A stretch of 64,000 nt of DNA from Phytophthora quininea (GCA_011947345.1 JAAVTG010000699.1:62001-126000); one strand, 5' to 3'. Positions 43,595 to 55,376 are shown, counted from the first letter of the stretch. A program made the numbers and translations. Notes: a model not told the origin generated them from the sequence alone.

Positions 43595-45424
43595 CTAAAA
43601 CTCAAAGAGTTCGCTGTGCACGTCGAAGTTCATCTTCATCTCGCGAGACAGCGTCAAGCTGGTGTTGATGACATCGCGCACCATTGAGATCGGACCGCAG
43701 ACCAAAACAGCCACGCGGTCTTTACCATCCTGCTTGGCTTGCTCTCCCAGCGCACGGAGAACGGCTGCTGTGTCAGGCCGTGAACCATATCGCAGCAAAT
43801 GTTGGAACTGTTGGGTCGCGGCAGCCTCGATGTCCCGCTCGTCTTGCGTCAGGTAAAAGTCGCTCTGGAAGATATCGCTATCTGATCCCCCACGTAGTAG
43901 ACCATGCGGGAGATAACCTGCAGGGGCAGCGATCTCCTGTCCGTCCGGGGCCGAAGAGTTCATCAAAGTTTGCAGTGTTTCAGGGTTAGCAACGGACCAA
44001 ACGAACCGCACGTGCTTGATTTCCGTGCGGCCGAGAGTGTAGCGTTCATAGTGCAGCCAGTTGACGATGGAGCGCATCGGTGTCGCTCCAATTCCACCAC
44101 AGAACAAAGCAAAGTGCGAGTACGTCGTTGGGCTATCGATGTCGATAGAGACTCGTCCGTACGGTCCGTCCACTAGAATATCAAACGGAGCTTCATCTCG
44201 AACTTCTTCGTCAACTGGAGCTGCCGCAAACAACTTGGACGTCCAATCCCCTGCAGATTTAATGTGGAAAGTTACAATGTCTTCATGTGGCGCCGACGAC
44301 ATGGAGAAGGGGTGCCATTCCAGCATCGACAGCTTGGGGACGCACAGGAAGGCAAATTGTCCAGCCTCGAACTTGAACTCCTCCCCAGTCTCTTTGCGGA
44401 CACGAGGGAAGCTGATGCGCGTGATGTTCCCAGGCAGCGCTGTCACCGTCACTTGGTCGCGTGCAACGACGCCCATGCGGTGGTTGCCAGTCACGACGTT
44501 TCTGTTGGAATCGTTTGCTGCACTCTCGTTCTTCTTCTTGAACATGGCTCCTTGCTTGTAGATCTGCGTGCGGTAGCCAAGGCGAAATGCCAAGTCGATG
44601 AGCCACGGCACAAACCCCACGAGGGCGACGGCAGCTCCGTGAGCTACAGCAGCGATGATCACCACGAGGAAGAGGACCCAGTGCGTGCTCATGAACAGCT
44701 CGAAGAACCTGCGACGGATGAAATGGAGCGACAGTACGAACAGCAGCAGCATCCCAACGAAAGCGACGGTGCCAGACGTGGCCTTGCCGCTCTTGCCCCT
44801 CTCGTCTCCATGGTGGTGGGCCAGGAGATACGCCAGTCCATGCAGCGCTGAGAGAACGATGGTCACGACTGCCAAGAGCTTGTGGTAGAAGAGCGACCTC
44901 TCGAACGAGATGCCCGTGAGCTCCAGCAGCAGCACGTTGTTCCTGATGGCAAAGAAGAAGACCAGGAGCAGTGTAATAGAAGGTGGGATGCCGGAGCTGC
45001 CGACTGATCTCGCGCCAGCCAGAGCAGCGTTGAGGACGACTAAGATGACGACCACCGGAAGAGTCACCAGCAGATCTCCCTTCTTCACATCCAAGCTGGC
45101 CGTGAGAGCCGGCACCGACACGGAGAAGACTCTCTGGGAGAGGCTCCAGCGGATGGCCAGCCACGAGCGCAGCAGCGTCTGCAACTTGGTCGGAAAGCAC
45201 GAGTAGCGGTCTCTGGCGCGGAAGTCCGAGTCCTGCAGCTCGAACGGGGCCGACAGCTCAGTTTGAGGCGTCACGGGAGGCGCCGACGGCACGGATGAGG
45301 TCTTGGTGGGGCTTGGAAGCTCCATTGCAGCAGTTGCCCTTCGTGTCCAGCGCGAAGAAAATTCAGGAATGAAGGACGTTGTAGGGACCACACTGGCAGT
45401 GAGACGGGCCGGTTGGGTCGTCAT
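43595..45424 (-). CDS. Ferric reductase / NADPH oxidase-like protein 4 (intact)
   Basis: This is the only member of the cluster with a fully open frame: 609 aa from MTTQPARL (an upstream in-frame ATG at 45454 would add ten residues). Heme ligands are His181/His195 and His248/His262, each pair spaced by 13 residues. The FAD motif HPFSMSS is at about 371. The NADPH motif CGGIGATPMRS, VLVCGP and the terminal LFEF follow. Six or seven membrane helices fill residues about 95-285. It serves as the reference for the others. Family members are cell-surface metalloreductases or superoxide-generating oxidases, and sequence alone does not say which. The EF-hands of the calcium-regulated NOX5 type are absent. 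Confidence 0.93.
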   Translation of the reverse strand: MTTQPARLTASVVPTTSFIPEFSSRWTRRATAAMELPSPTKTSSVPSAPPVTPQTELSAPFELQDSDFRARDRYSCFPTKLQTLLRSWLAIRWSLSQRVFSVSVPALTASLDVKKGDLLVTLPVVVILVVLNAALAGARSVGSSGIPPSITLLLVFFFAIRNNVLLLELTGISFERSLFYHKLLAVVTIVLSALHGLAYLLAHHHGDERGKSGKATSGTVAFVGMLLLFVLSLHFIRRRFFELFMSTHWVLFLVVIIAAVAHGAAVALVGFVPWLIDLAFRLGYRTQIYKQGAMFKKKNESAANDSNRNVVTGNHRMGVVARDQVTVTALPGNITRISFPRVRKETGEEFKFEAGQFAFLCVPKLSMLEWHPFSMSSAPHEDIVTFHIKSAGDWTSKLFAAAPVDEEVRDEAPFDILVDGPYGRVSIDIDSPTTYSHFALFCGGIGATPMRSIVNWLHYERYTLGRTEIKHVRFVWSVANPETLQTLMNSSAPDGQEIAAPAGYLPHGLLRGGSDSDIFQSDFYLTQDERDIEAAATQQFQHLLRYGSRPDTAAVLRALGEQAKQDGKDRVAVLVCGPISMVRDVINTSLTLSREMKMNFDVHSELFEF

Positions 45425-45522
45425 CCTGCAGTAAAGAATTACCAAATGGCGCAATCATAGGGATACTGTTGAAGCGCAATCTGGACGCATTTCTTATCTG
45501 AGCTACATGGCCTGTCCAGTGC

Positions 45523-47354
45523 CTAAAACTCGAACAGCTCGCTGTGCACGTCGAAGCGCACTTTCACCTCGCTAGAGAGGGCTCTGCTGCTGTTGACCAC
45601 CTCTCGAACCATTTGCTTCGGGCCGCACACGAGCACTGCGACGCGCGTCTTGCCGCTCTGCGTGGCCTGCTCGCCGATGGCTCGCAGCGTGGCAGCGATG
45701 TCTGGACGGCAGTTGTAGCGGAGGCTTTTCTCGAGCTGCTGGTCGATCCCTGCAGCTTCAACGTCGCGCTCGCCTCGTGTGACGTAGATCTCGCTGGAGA
45801 ACACGGCGCTCTCGCTGGCGAGCAGCTGGGGAAGTACGACGACGAGAGCTGCTCGCCAGGCCGCAGCACGCGGTTTCCGACCATCGTCTCGATGGTGTCG
45901 CGGTCTCGCACCGACCAGACAAAGTGCACGCGCTCAAGAGCAGCACGACCATTGCTCTGTACGTCGTGGTGCAGATAGTTAACAATGGACCGCATGGGAG
46001 TGACGCCGATGCCTCCCGAGAAGAGCACAAAGTGCTGGTAGGTCGGACTCTCGATATCGATGGAGACGCTGCCGTACGGTCCATCGACCAGCAGGTCGAA
46101 TGGAGCAGCGCCAACATCCTCGCCATGTTCAGCAGCAACAGCTGCCATCAGTTTATGCGTCCAGTCTCCGAGTGCCTTGATGTGGAACGAGACCACATGC
46201 TCATGTGGCGAGGACGAGATGGTGAAGGGATGCCACTGGAGACTCGAGATGGTCGGGATGCACAGGAAGGCGTACTGGCCAGCCTCGTAGTTGAACGTCT
46301 CGCCTGTGGCCTTGCGGACACGTGGGAACTGGATCCGCACGATGTTGCCTGGCAGCGCCGCCACAGTCACTTGGTCCCTTGCGACGACTCCTAGACGTCT
46401 ACCAGTGACCATCTCGGATGGTACTTCACTAGTCGCAGCCTTCTTTCCACTGAGAAGAGACCCACGCGAGTAGATCTGCGGACGGTACGCGAGCCGGAAG
46501 AGCATGTCGATGAGCCACGGCACAACGCCGACGAGAGCGAGTCCAGCTCCGTGGATGACAGCGAAGACGATGACCACAAGGAAAAGCACCCAGTGCACGC
46601 GCACGAATAGCTCGAAGAACTTGCGGCGGATGACGTTGAGCGAGAGCAGGAAGAGCAGCACCATGGCGCCAAAGGCCACGATGCCGCTCAGAGCTCTGCT
46701 TGCTTGGTCCTCCTCCTCGCTGTTGTAGCGTGCTAGTACGTAGGCTAGACCATGCAGCCCCGCGAGCACGATGGTCACGATGGCAGCGATCTTGTGGTAC
46801 TGCAGCGCTCGCTCGAACGAGATGCCAGTGAGTGTCAGCAGCACCGCGTTGTTTCTCACGGCGAAGGCGAACACGAGCAGTAGCGCAAGTGAAGGCGCCG
46901 TGCCGGTGCCGACCACGTCACGGGTCTTGGCTTGCAGTGCCGTGACGACAATGATCGCGACGCTCACTGGAAGCGTGATGATCAGGTCACCGAGCTTGAG
47001 GTCAAAAGCCGCCGTAAGGAACGGCAACGGCACGGCGAAGACGCTGCGAGCGAGATGCCACCGCAGCACCAGCCAGGAGCGAAGGAGGCCTCCAATTGGT
47101 GTCGGCAGTGCCGCGTACTTGATCGGCTTGGGGTCGACCACTGCAGGTCTCTCGTCGGCACGTAGTGGGCGTTGGGGGTGGCGGGGAGACCGTCGTCGTA
47201 CTGCATGTCTGCGGACTCGGAGGACGACATGATGGGGAGACTTGGCGAGGCTTCCAGACGACGGGCTTCGAGCACTGGGATCAAATTGGGGTTTGACGAC
47301 GGCATTGTCCTCAGCCCAGCCGCGGTAAGCAGGAATGAAGCGGCTGTGCTCCAC
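45523..47354 (-). CDS. Ferric reductase / NADPH oxidase-like protein 5
   Basis: This lies immediately upstream of gene 4 on the same strand, about 100 bp apart. The core from about 47110 to 45840 is one open frame with YHKIAAIVTIVLAGLHG, VHWVLFLVVIVFAVIHG, WHPFTISSSPHE and FSGGIGVTPMRS. The last 90 residues (VLVCGPKQMVREV, terminal LFEF) are in the next frame after a one-base loss in a C run near 45830. The N-terminus is unclear: the frame starting at 47354 (MEHSRFIPAYRGW) looks like gene 4's leader, but about 47190-47290 reads more naturally in another frame (MSSSESADMQYDDGLP). Total about 600 aa. Confidence 0.87.
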
Positions 47355-47389
47355 CAGCAGGTGATCCCAATTCGTCCTCGAAATGCGGA

Positions 47390-47715
47390 CAGTGAGCGCG
47401 TTGGACTCGTTCGGTCGTTACCGTAAATCTGAAACGGGCGCATGTTTTCTTGGTTCAGCTGTTCAGTAAAGTCATCAAGAGCAACTTGCTGCTGTTCAGG
47501 AAAATCTAGCGCTACGATCGGACGCTGGTGCACTCGCGCATGGCTTCGACCGTCGCAACCAGGAACCGGGCAGCTTGCCTATGTGCTGCCGCCGCCGACA
47601 GCTCCGTGTTGATGTAGAAGACGGTCGTCATTTCCGGACTGAGGTCGAGGGCGTGCATTCGGTTTGTGACTGCACGGACGCTAGCGGCGCCTACTTGCAC
47701 GAAACGATCAGCCAA
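47390..47715 (-). other. Possible short unknown gene
   Basis: Minus-strand frames 47715-47512 (MADRFVQVGAASVRAVTNRM) and 47533 onward (IVALDFPEQQQVALDDF) could join by a one-base loss into about 110 codons. The composition looks coding, but I recognise nothing. It could also be 5' leader of reductase 5. Confidence 0.2.
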
Positions 47716-47789
47716 CGAGTTCCACCTCGTTCAGATCCGAGCGCAGCACCGGCAGCCCCGACGATCGTCCGGACATTTCAGTGCTACTG

Positions 47790-47910
47790 CGCTTAGGCCA
47801 AGTAGAGCGGCAAGAAGCGCAAAACCGATGAATAGGTGCCGTCCGACATCCATGGTGTGCAACGTGCTCAACCAGAGCTTGTCCCCGGGCAGCTCGAACG
47901 TGCTCTGCGA
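47790..47910 (+). pseudogene. Scrap of a reductase C-terminus
   Basis: The nucleotide sequence resembles 38495-38585 of reductase 1 (AGCGGCAAGAAGCG, then GGTCCGACATCGATGGTG-like and AAGAGCTTGTC). It encodes the remains of the VLVCGP-xxMVRDV segment, with stops. It shows the reductase cluster once extended to the right. Confidence 0.6.
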
Positions 47911-48184
47911 CGAATTAACGCCTCTAGTGAGGGGGATGACGGCGAGTAGATCGTGTCAAATCTCCGAGAAGCCACAGCTCGGTGCGAGTAACAGTCTGGT
48001 CGGCGAACAGAGTCGCTTTGACCAGGTTTTCATTGCACAGCTCAAAGAGCGTACAGCCCGAGCATTTGACGGCTTTCCCCGAAAAATCCTTTCGTCCCGG
48101 GATATGTCAATGCCAGCCAACTCCGTTATCGCACTCCATTCATGAGCGCTGTCTGATTCCGACTGGCCCCGATGAAAGCCCCCG

Positions 48185-48449
48185 TGTAGTGCAGGGCGCT
48201 ATCATGAAAGCCTCGCCTACAGCTGCAATGAGTAAGATATGACGCCATACCTTATTGGCATGCGTGGACACCGCCTGGTCAATGGCGTGTGTTGAGAATC
48301 CAGTATCTCACGAAATGCTGCGCAAGTAGGCTAGACAGCAATCCTCCAACTTTGCTCACTTTGACATTTGCTCAATACACCAACGGCAACAACTACCAGG
48401 GAGTCCGCCAACTCCCACCGCCTGTGTTTACTTTACGTGAAACACTACA
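48185..48449 (+). repeat. Gypsy 5' LTR
   Basis: It begins TGTAGTG and ends CACTACA, a perfect 7-bp terminal inverted repeat. It is preceded by the target duplication CCCCG. It differs from the 3' LTR at one base (GGC versus GCC near 48392) and in the length of one G run. Confidence 0.95.
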
Positions 48450-48482
48450 AAGAATTCTTTAGTGACCAGTTTCACTGACAAA

Positions 48483-51400
48483 ATGACCAAGTCCAAGACT
48501 CCCAAGCGCAAGGCCGGCGATGACGAAGAGATGAAGATCGCCGACAGCGCATTGTCCATGCCCATTTTCACCCCAGTCATGCCACCGCAAATTAAAAGCA
48601 CCTCGCATGCTGCACTGGTGAAATGGCGAAAGGAGCGTCTTCAGTACGAAGAGACCATGACGAATCGCGTCCTGGCGACTGGGGAAGACATTGATAAGGC
48701 GATGGTGCCCATCAAAAGCACTTTTGACAAGCGCCTCCTAGCAATGTGGTGCAAACTACGCTGGAAAATGAAGGAGGACGACGTGACAGACAAGCACATC
48801 TGGAATGAAATCGAAACGATCATCGCCACGGTGAAAAACGAGACCCTTCCCGACGTTGAGGCTCTCTTCTCAAACGAATTGAGGATGGACCTCAACGAAA
48901 GCGATGTCAGCGAGCGAGTTCTCCAATATTTTAAGCTATGCTATGATATCATCGATGAACACGGTTTGGGAGCGTGTTTCAAAGGCAGCTCCGGCACAAA
49001 GGAGAAATGCAAACTCCTAGTTGCATCTCTGGAACCTGTTGCCCTACGTGACTCGGTGAACCGCAGCATCCGATACCAGAAGCAAGCCGCCAAAGAGGAC
49101 GAGACGCTTCTGCACGATCCCATACTGAAGAAAGCTCTTGAACAAGATCGTCATTTTCAACAGCGAAAGAAGGCCAAACTCCGCCATGAGGTGCATGAAC
49201 CGACCAACAAAAGGCCCGCCTCACGTTTGCTAAAGGACAACCGACCGAAGTCGGTGAAAGGAAAGCCTTCTGCGCAAGCCAGCGGCAAAAGCGGGTCATT
49301 AACGGCTAAATCACCACCAGGGCCATGCCCAAAGTGCAGTGAGCTACATTGGCTGGCTGAATGCACTCAAGCAACCGCAGAGGAAAAGGCGGAAATACGT
49401 AAGCGGCTCCGGGCGGAGAAAGAGGCAAAAGGCGCTCGGTCGTCCGCATCAAGCGCCTACGTGAGTGTTTTCCCGACCCAGATAAGAGAGTCATCCTGAA
49501 CGGCGTGTTGGAACTTCCCTATCGACTAGATTCTGGGACCGATGAGACTGTGATCAGCAGAGCCAATGCTCAGAAGTTGTGCCAACTTGATCCAACGGCA
49601 AAGATTACAACTCTTAACGAACCAGTGGATGCAACAGGCGTGGGCAGCAATCCAATACTCGCGAATGCAACAATCAACATCGGCATACTGCTTCACACGG
49701 CAGCAGGAGCAGTGAGGCCTGCACAGCCTTTCGTGTGCCTTGTTATTGACGAGGACGAAGATGAATTTTGGTCGGTCAAGATATCCTAATAGCCCTTGGC
49801 ATTGACGTTGACCGCCAAATGGAACAGCTAGCTGCCCGTCCTGCTGATGTGGATCCTTTCGACAACGACGATGGGATCAATGGCGAACCCAAACCGGTAG
49901 ACACCAATGCTGTCCGAGCCGCTGTGGAGCTACTCATCAGTCAAGCCGTGCAGCAAGGTTTTCCACCGGAGCACGAGGATCAATTACGAACAATCGTCTA
50001 CATGTACGACATTTGGCGTGTGGAATTGAGTGATGACCCACCTGCTAAAGTACCCCGCTCGAGATTCGTCTCAAAGAAGGAGCCCAGCCGTACAAGTGCA
50101 AACCTCTGAAATACTCCCCACAGCTTCGACATTTTCTCCGCGATTTCAATGCTCGGCTCGTCGAGCTCGGTTGGATCTATGAAAACCCAACAAGTCGATG
50201 GGCCTGTCCTGCTCTTCCAGTAAGAAAGTCGGGTACTGGCGGCGATTTTCGCCAAACTACGGACTACCGTCCTGTTAACAACCTCACCGAGACGATGGCT
50301 GCAGTGATGCCGATCCTAGCTGTCATACTGGAGAATGCAAAAGGCAAGAAGCATTTTGGTCTTTTCGATTTCCTAAAGGGATTCTGGCAACTTCCGCTTG
50401 CCAAGGCATGTCAAGAGATCCTTTCGTTCATGACCGACGCAAAGGTTTTTACCCCGCGACGCGTACCTCAGGGGTGCAGCGACGCTGCCATCCATTTCCA
50501 GCAGACTATGGAGAAATGTTTCGAAGCACTGCTCTACAAGCATTTGCTGATATGGATAGACGACCTACTGCTGTTCGCAGACGACATCGAATCCTACTTG
50601 GAGAAAATGCAGGAACTTTTCGCTCTCATCGACGAGTTTGGTCTCAAACTCAGCGCGAAGAAGTCGAGCCTCTACCAAACTTCAGTGAAGTGGTGCGGAA
50701 AAATTGTTAACTCCAGCGGAATTGCTCACGACCCCGCCCGAATTGAAGGTCTGCGTTCAGTGCCTGAACCTAGCACTGCTGCTGAGCTCCAACAGTTTAT
50801 TTGTGCAACAAACTGGATGCGTGAGAGCCTTGTCGACTACGCACGCACCATCGCACCGCTGCAAGCACTACTAGACAACTCTCTAGACTCTGGCAAACGG
50901 ACCAAAAGAGTTGCGGCAGGCATCACCATACAACTATCTCTGGCTGAACGATCGGCGTTCCAGGATGTCAAAGAGCTCTTGGCACGCTCTGCAACACTCG
51001 CGTTCCCTGATGACACCGCTGCCACCTGCTTGTTCACAGACGCATCTGACTACGGTTGGGCGGTAATTATCACCCAGGTGCGGAGCTGGCAAGCAGCGAC
51101 GGACGTCACAGAGCAACAGCACCAATTACTAACTTGCTTAAGTGGCACATTCTCGGGTTCGCAGTGCAATTGGAGTATTATAGAGAAGGAAGCTTTCCCA
51201 ATAATCACGGCCTGCGAGAAGCTCGACTACCTGCTCCTACGGCCTCAAGGTTTCCACATGTATTGCGACCACCGCAACCTCATCCATGTGTTCGCGCCCG
51301 ACAAGGAAGTGAAAAAGCACGTCCGCGGAAAACTCTTACGCTGGGCTTTGAAGCTTAGTGAACACCGCTACATCGTGGAGCACATTGAAGGCCCCAAAAC

Positions 51401-53007
51401 GTATGGGCAGATATGCTCTCGCGTTGGGGAGGTGCTGTCAAACGCTCGGTCAGCATCAGACGACTTACTACCAAACGCAAACTAAAACAACGACTTACGG
51501 CTCAGCAAACGAAAGTTGTTCTGCGACCTCTTGATGACGAGAATTTCACGTGGCCATCGATAATCGAGTTGAAAGCGATTCAAAGCAGCACGACGCCACC
51601 TGCACTTGCTGCACCGGATGAGCACGGGCTCTACAGACTAGAACATCGTATCTGGGTCCCCACCTCGGCATCTGTGCTCATCCAACGACTATGTGTCATT
51701 GCGCATTGCGGCCAGCAGGGCCATCGAGGGCAGAAGGCCATGGCAACGCACATAGGCCGTATTTTCGAGATCGAAAACTTATCGGCAACCGTCAAGCAAT
51801 TCGTGAAGGCGTGCCTGATGTGTCACCACGTAAAAGGGGAAGAGTGATCAAACGACCATGGGGTGAGACCATCGACTGCAAGGAGCGCAATGGAGTTCTA
51901 CATTTCGACTTTCTCTATCTAGGTGAAAGCTTTGGAGAATCTAAATATCGTCTGGTCCTCAAAGACCACGCCACGCACTTCGTTGAGCTGACAGTGTGCG
52001 ACAGCGCAAACAGCACTGTGACGGTAGAAGCCATCTTGTCGTGGCATAGCCGCTATGGAGTGCCTCCTATTTGGGTCAGCGACAATGGCAGCCATTTCAA
52101 AAACGAAGTAGTGAGCGAGCTCAAGCGTCGATTGAAGACCCAGCAGCAGTTCACTCCAGCGTACTGCCCATGGATTAACGGCTCCATCGAGCGCGTTAAT
52201 CGCGACATCCTGCAAGTACTACGTGCGATGATTCTCGAGTACAAAATTGCAACCAGGGATTGGATCTACCTTATTCCAATGGTGCAATCGAGCCTAAACC
52301 ATTCGCCAGTACCATCACTGGCAGGCAAAGCACCAGTAGAGCTTTTCACTGGCTTACCATGCCCGTCTCCACTACGGGCATTCTACAAACAAGAAGACAA
52401 GGAAATTCTACAAGTACCCGAAGATACAGACAAGATTGAGGGTTTCCTATCAGCTCTTCGTACCAGCATTCACAACATGCACAAACCAGTAGAAGACAAG
52501 CGCCTACAACAACGACTGCTCAACAAAAAGCGGGAAAGGGGCGAGAACGTCGTCAACTTTGACGTTGGGGACTACGTCCTCCGCTCACGTGTAGATGACA
52601 AGCAAGGCAACAAGCTCCACTTGACATGGACGGGACCACACATTGTGGTCCGGGCCGATGCCCACTCTTTCCGAGTTCGCCATCTAGTCACAGGAGATGA
52701 GTCTGATGTACATGCATCACGTCTAAAATTCTACGCAGATAGCAGCCTCAACATCACCGAGGAACTGCTCGAGCATGTCGCCGCCCAAGGCACTGTACTG
52801 GCTGTGAACAAGCTCAAGGAGCATAGATGGAACAAAACCATCAAGGACTACGAGCTCCTCGTGAATTGGCGCGGGCTCGAGTCCATTGAGGACTCGTGGG
52901 AGCCCATCACAACACTGGGTAAAGAGATCCCCACACTAGTCGATCAATACGTTACCAAACATGATCTAGTGCTACAACAGCACTGGAAGAAAGTTAAATT
53001 AGTGTAA
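48483..53007 (+). CDS. Gypsy gag-pol polyprotein with C-terminal chromodomain
   Basis: Gag (48483-49499) starts MTKSKTPKRKAGDDEE and ends with a CPKCSELHWLAEC zinc knuckle. Next are the aspartic protease (YRLDSGTDETVIS near 49520) and reverse transcriptase (LFDFLKGFWQLP near 50360, IWIDDLLLFADD near 50555). RNase H follows (FTDASDYGWAV, EKEAFPI near 51190). Integrase has an H2C2 finger (CLMCHHVKG near 51820) and the catalytic WVSDNGSHF and NGSIERVNRD. A chromodomain (YELLVNWRGLESIEDSWEPI near 52850-52910) closes the protein; in this clade it steers integration to heterochromatin by binding methylated H3. Five one-base frame losses interrupt it (near 49460, 49765, 50085, 51395 and 51836), several of them clear homopolymer losses. 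With LTRs this young the element may really be intact. Confidence 0.9.
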
Positions 53008-53301
53008 CAATCGATTAAAACCAATAAAGCTGACAATTTGAGCACAGAACTCTATTGCAGTGCATATAAACTTGTGCACATACAGCTTAAACTATGGTAC
53101 AAAACATACCCAAGCAGACTGCCACAAAACCGAGCCAAATTGGCTAAGAAATTCATCAAAGATTTTCCTTGAGACGGTACTGCCTGTAACACTTCAACAG
53201 CTTGAAGTTGGGTACGAGTGTGTGTCACATCACATACTATTTGGAAATTACAAAAATGATTTCCAACAAACCAGCAAACTAGACAAGGCTTGGTTGGGGA
53301 T

Positions 53302-53565
53302 TGTAGTGCAGGGCGCTATCATGAAAGCCTCGCCTACAGCTGCAATGAGTAAGATATGACGCCATACCTTATTGGCATGCGTGGACACCGCCTGGTCAAT
53401 GGCGTGTGTTGAGAATCCAGTATCTCACGAAATGCTGCGCAAGTAGGCTAGACAGCAATCCTCCAACTTTGCTCACTTTGACATTTGCTCAATACACCAA
53501 CGCCAACAACTACCAGGAGTCCGCCAACTCCCACCGCCTGTGTTTACTTTACGTGAAACACTACA
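53302..53565 (+). repeat. Gypsy 3' LTR
   Basis: This is the partner of 48185-48449 and is followed by the target duplication CCCCG at 53566-53570. The 294 bp between the pol stop and this LTR hold no gene, only the element's 3' untranslated part with an AATAAA at 53023. Confidence 0.95.
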
Positions 53566-53633
53566 CCCCGCCAAACCAAGTATCACTTCCCATTAAGCCG
53601 TCTTGGAGCCAAGCCCTGTCGACAGATGAACCA

Positions 53634-54237
53634 GCGGTCTGTGCCGACATCGCCACCATCAACCACGACCAAGTGCAGCCGTTTGACAACGCCTCCATCA
53701 GTGACGGTCTCGGATACACCGGCCTCCCCAATGGAGACTGCACGACTCCGCTGCTGGGGTCCAAGGTTTCGTTTACTCCCGATCAGCAGAATATGAAGGC
53801 AAATGGGCAATCATGTACGCCTGGTACTTCCCTAAGGCTCGCCAACTCCTGTCCAAGTACATCTACAGCCACCGTCACATGTGGCAATGAGCGATGGTGT
53901 GGACCGACAATTCAGTGTCCGACAACTCGACGGTGCTGGGCGTGTCGATGTCTGGAACCCTTGGCTACACCAAGAGTGCACCGCCAAAGAAAAGTATCTT
54001 GACGGTCCAAGCGTCAAGCTCGACGCATATGTTCCCTTCTTCTTGAACGGGAGGGCGTCTCTGAGGTACTCTCGGAACGAGGGCGAGTTTCAAGACCTCA
54101 TTCAATGGGACCAGCTCGCTGACGAGGCGCGGGGATCGCTGAGTAACATCGACTTTGACGAGTCGCTCTTCAACATCACTGCCCCGCTCAAGGACGATGT
54201 CTTCGCGACGCTGTTGAAGAGGTCTTATCCGTTTTAG
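53634..54237 (+). pseudogene. NLP (necrosis-inducing-like) pseudogene
   Basis: This is a dead member of the NPP1/NLP family of secreted proteins, related to the gene at 61366-62117. Similarity begins at [12 protein letters not shown] and then skips about 35 codons of the N-terminal domain. It continues with NGDCTTPLLGSKV and reaches the core motif region as SHRHMWQ followed directly by TGA. Beyond it VWTDNSVSDNSTVLG and the C-terminal LKDDVFATLLKR lie in shifted frames. The signal peptide is absent. Internal deletion, nonsense codon and frame changes show it cannot produce a functional protein. It starts about 70 bp from the gypsy element's right end, so the insertion may have taken its promoter. 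Confidence 0.85.
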
Positions 54238-54289
54238 AAATTGGATGGAGGCATACACTTTAGCTGTCTGAAGCCACGATACGATGACA

Positions 54290-54540
54290 GATAGCATAGA
54301 ACGCGAGCATCTTGCTGAAGACGTCGAAGCGGATCTTCACCTCCCACGACAGCGATAAGCTTTTATTGATCACGTTGCGCACCATGGGAGTCGGGTCGCA
54401 CACCACCACGCTTCTTACCGTTGTGCTCGACTGAACGCAGCGTCGACGTAATGTCCGGACGCGCTCCGTCAATGTTGGCCAACTCCATGTCCCGCCCCGT
54501 TCGAGTGAAGGTGGAACTCGCTGGAGAAGGTCTGTTCCGT
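54290..54540 (-). pseudogene. Scrap of a reductase C-terminus
   Basis: On the minus strand the sequence reads SSEFHL, a broken RDMELANIDG-like stretch and PMVRNVINKSLSLSWEVKIRFDV. This is nearly identical to the C-terminus of reductase 1 (MVRDVISKSLSLSWEMKIRFDV). The Cys-Gly-Pro motif has become CDP, and frames shift before it. No membrane or FAD part is present. It lies 7 kb beyond the reductase cluster with the gypsy element between. Confidence 0.75.
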
Positions 54541-55376
54541 CACCACCACCATAGCCCCCCAACCGCCCACAACGTCCTTGCGAAGACTTGCGAACAAGTT
54601 AGTCTGGCATAGCCCTAGATCGTCACGTCTCTTGATAAGCCCAAAGCCAACAGCGCGTCGAACTTTGAAGCGTTCCAGGTTGTTGGTGGTGTCCATCGGC
54701 ATGTCGGTATCTGGTAGTTTGGTCTTGTGTTCGCCACCACCATGCATGAGTTGGAGCTGTAGTCGCTGCAGCTTCGTCTCGAAGTTTGGCTTTGCGGTCG
54801 CTGTTAAAATTGAGCACAATCACTTGTCAAAAACGGGGCTCCATCCTGCTCAAGTTCCACTGATTGTGCTTTCCGATAACGTCCTTGCCTTGCCAACAAT
54901 GATGAACTCTGGCTCCCTAGCTCGGAATCGCTAGCTGCTGCGGTATTCACCGTTTGAACAAGTCGGCAAGCAGATCTTTGCGATCTGCGTCGTCTCGTCT
55001 CGGTGGCTCCACGCGTCAGAGTAGCCTCAAACCAGCCGCATTCAACCTCGCAGAGGAGCCTGCGACGCACGACGCCCTTGCATACACCGCCATGATGTTG
55101 CTTTTCACGCCAGCAGGACGGAAACCTCGTCAAACGCGAGCCCAGCCCCAGCAATGTTTTCGCTTTTTGATGTTGTTCGCGGTGCAGCAATGATTGTGCT
55201 CATCCCATCTAAAATCATTATTATGCAGCTCTTTAGTGGGAAAATCGTATTTAACGGATACAAATAGCCAAATGTTGATGCTCGACATTGGTCGCGATGC
55301 ACTTGATGTTGCTCGGCTCTGTGGTACCGATGGAGCAGGATCGGCCGCCACCTCGCGCTTGCCAACGCTTTGCCTG
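54541..55376. other. Intergenic, no gene seen
   Basis: Only short open frames without recognisable products are present (for example 54819-54469 and 55190-54804 on the minus strand). The right end is the promoter region of the PDR transporter. Confidence 0.4.

Larger units (their letters stand above)
48185..53565 (+). mobile_element. Ty3/gypsy chromovirus retrotransposon, recent
   Basis: A 5.4-kb plus-strand element has two LTRs of 265 and 264 bp differing by one substitution and one G in a G run. It is flanked by the 5-bp target duplication CCCCG (48180-48184 and 53566-53570). The order gag, protease, RT, RNase H, integrase and chromodomain is that of the chromovirus branch. The near-identity of the LTRs means a very recent insertion. 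I see no standard tRNA primer site after the left LTR. Confidence 0.95.

Noticed and set aside
44283..45200. Second minus-strand frame of 305 codons within reductase 4
   Set aside because: It overlaps the intact reductase frame in another phase and has no reductase motifs.
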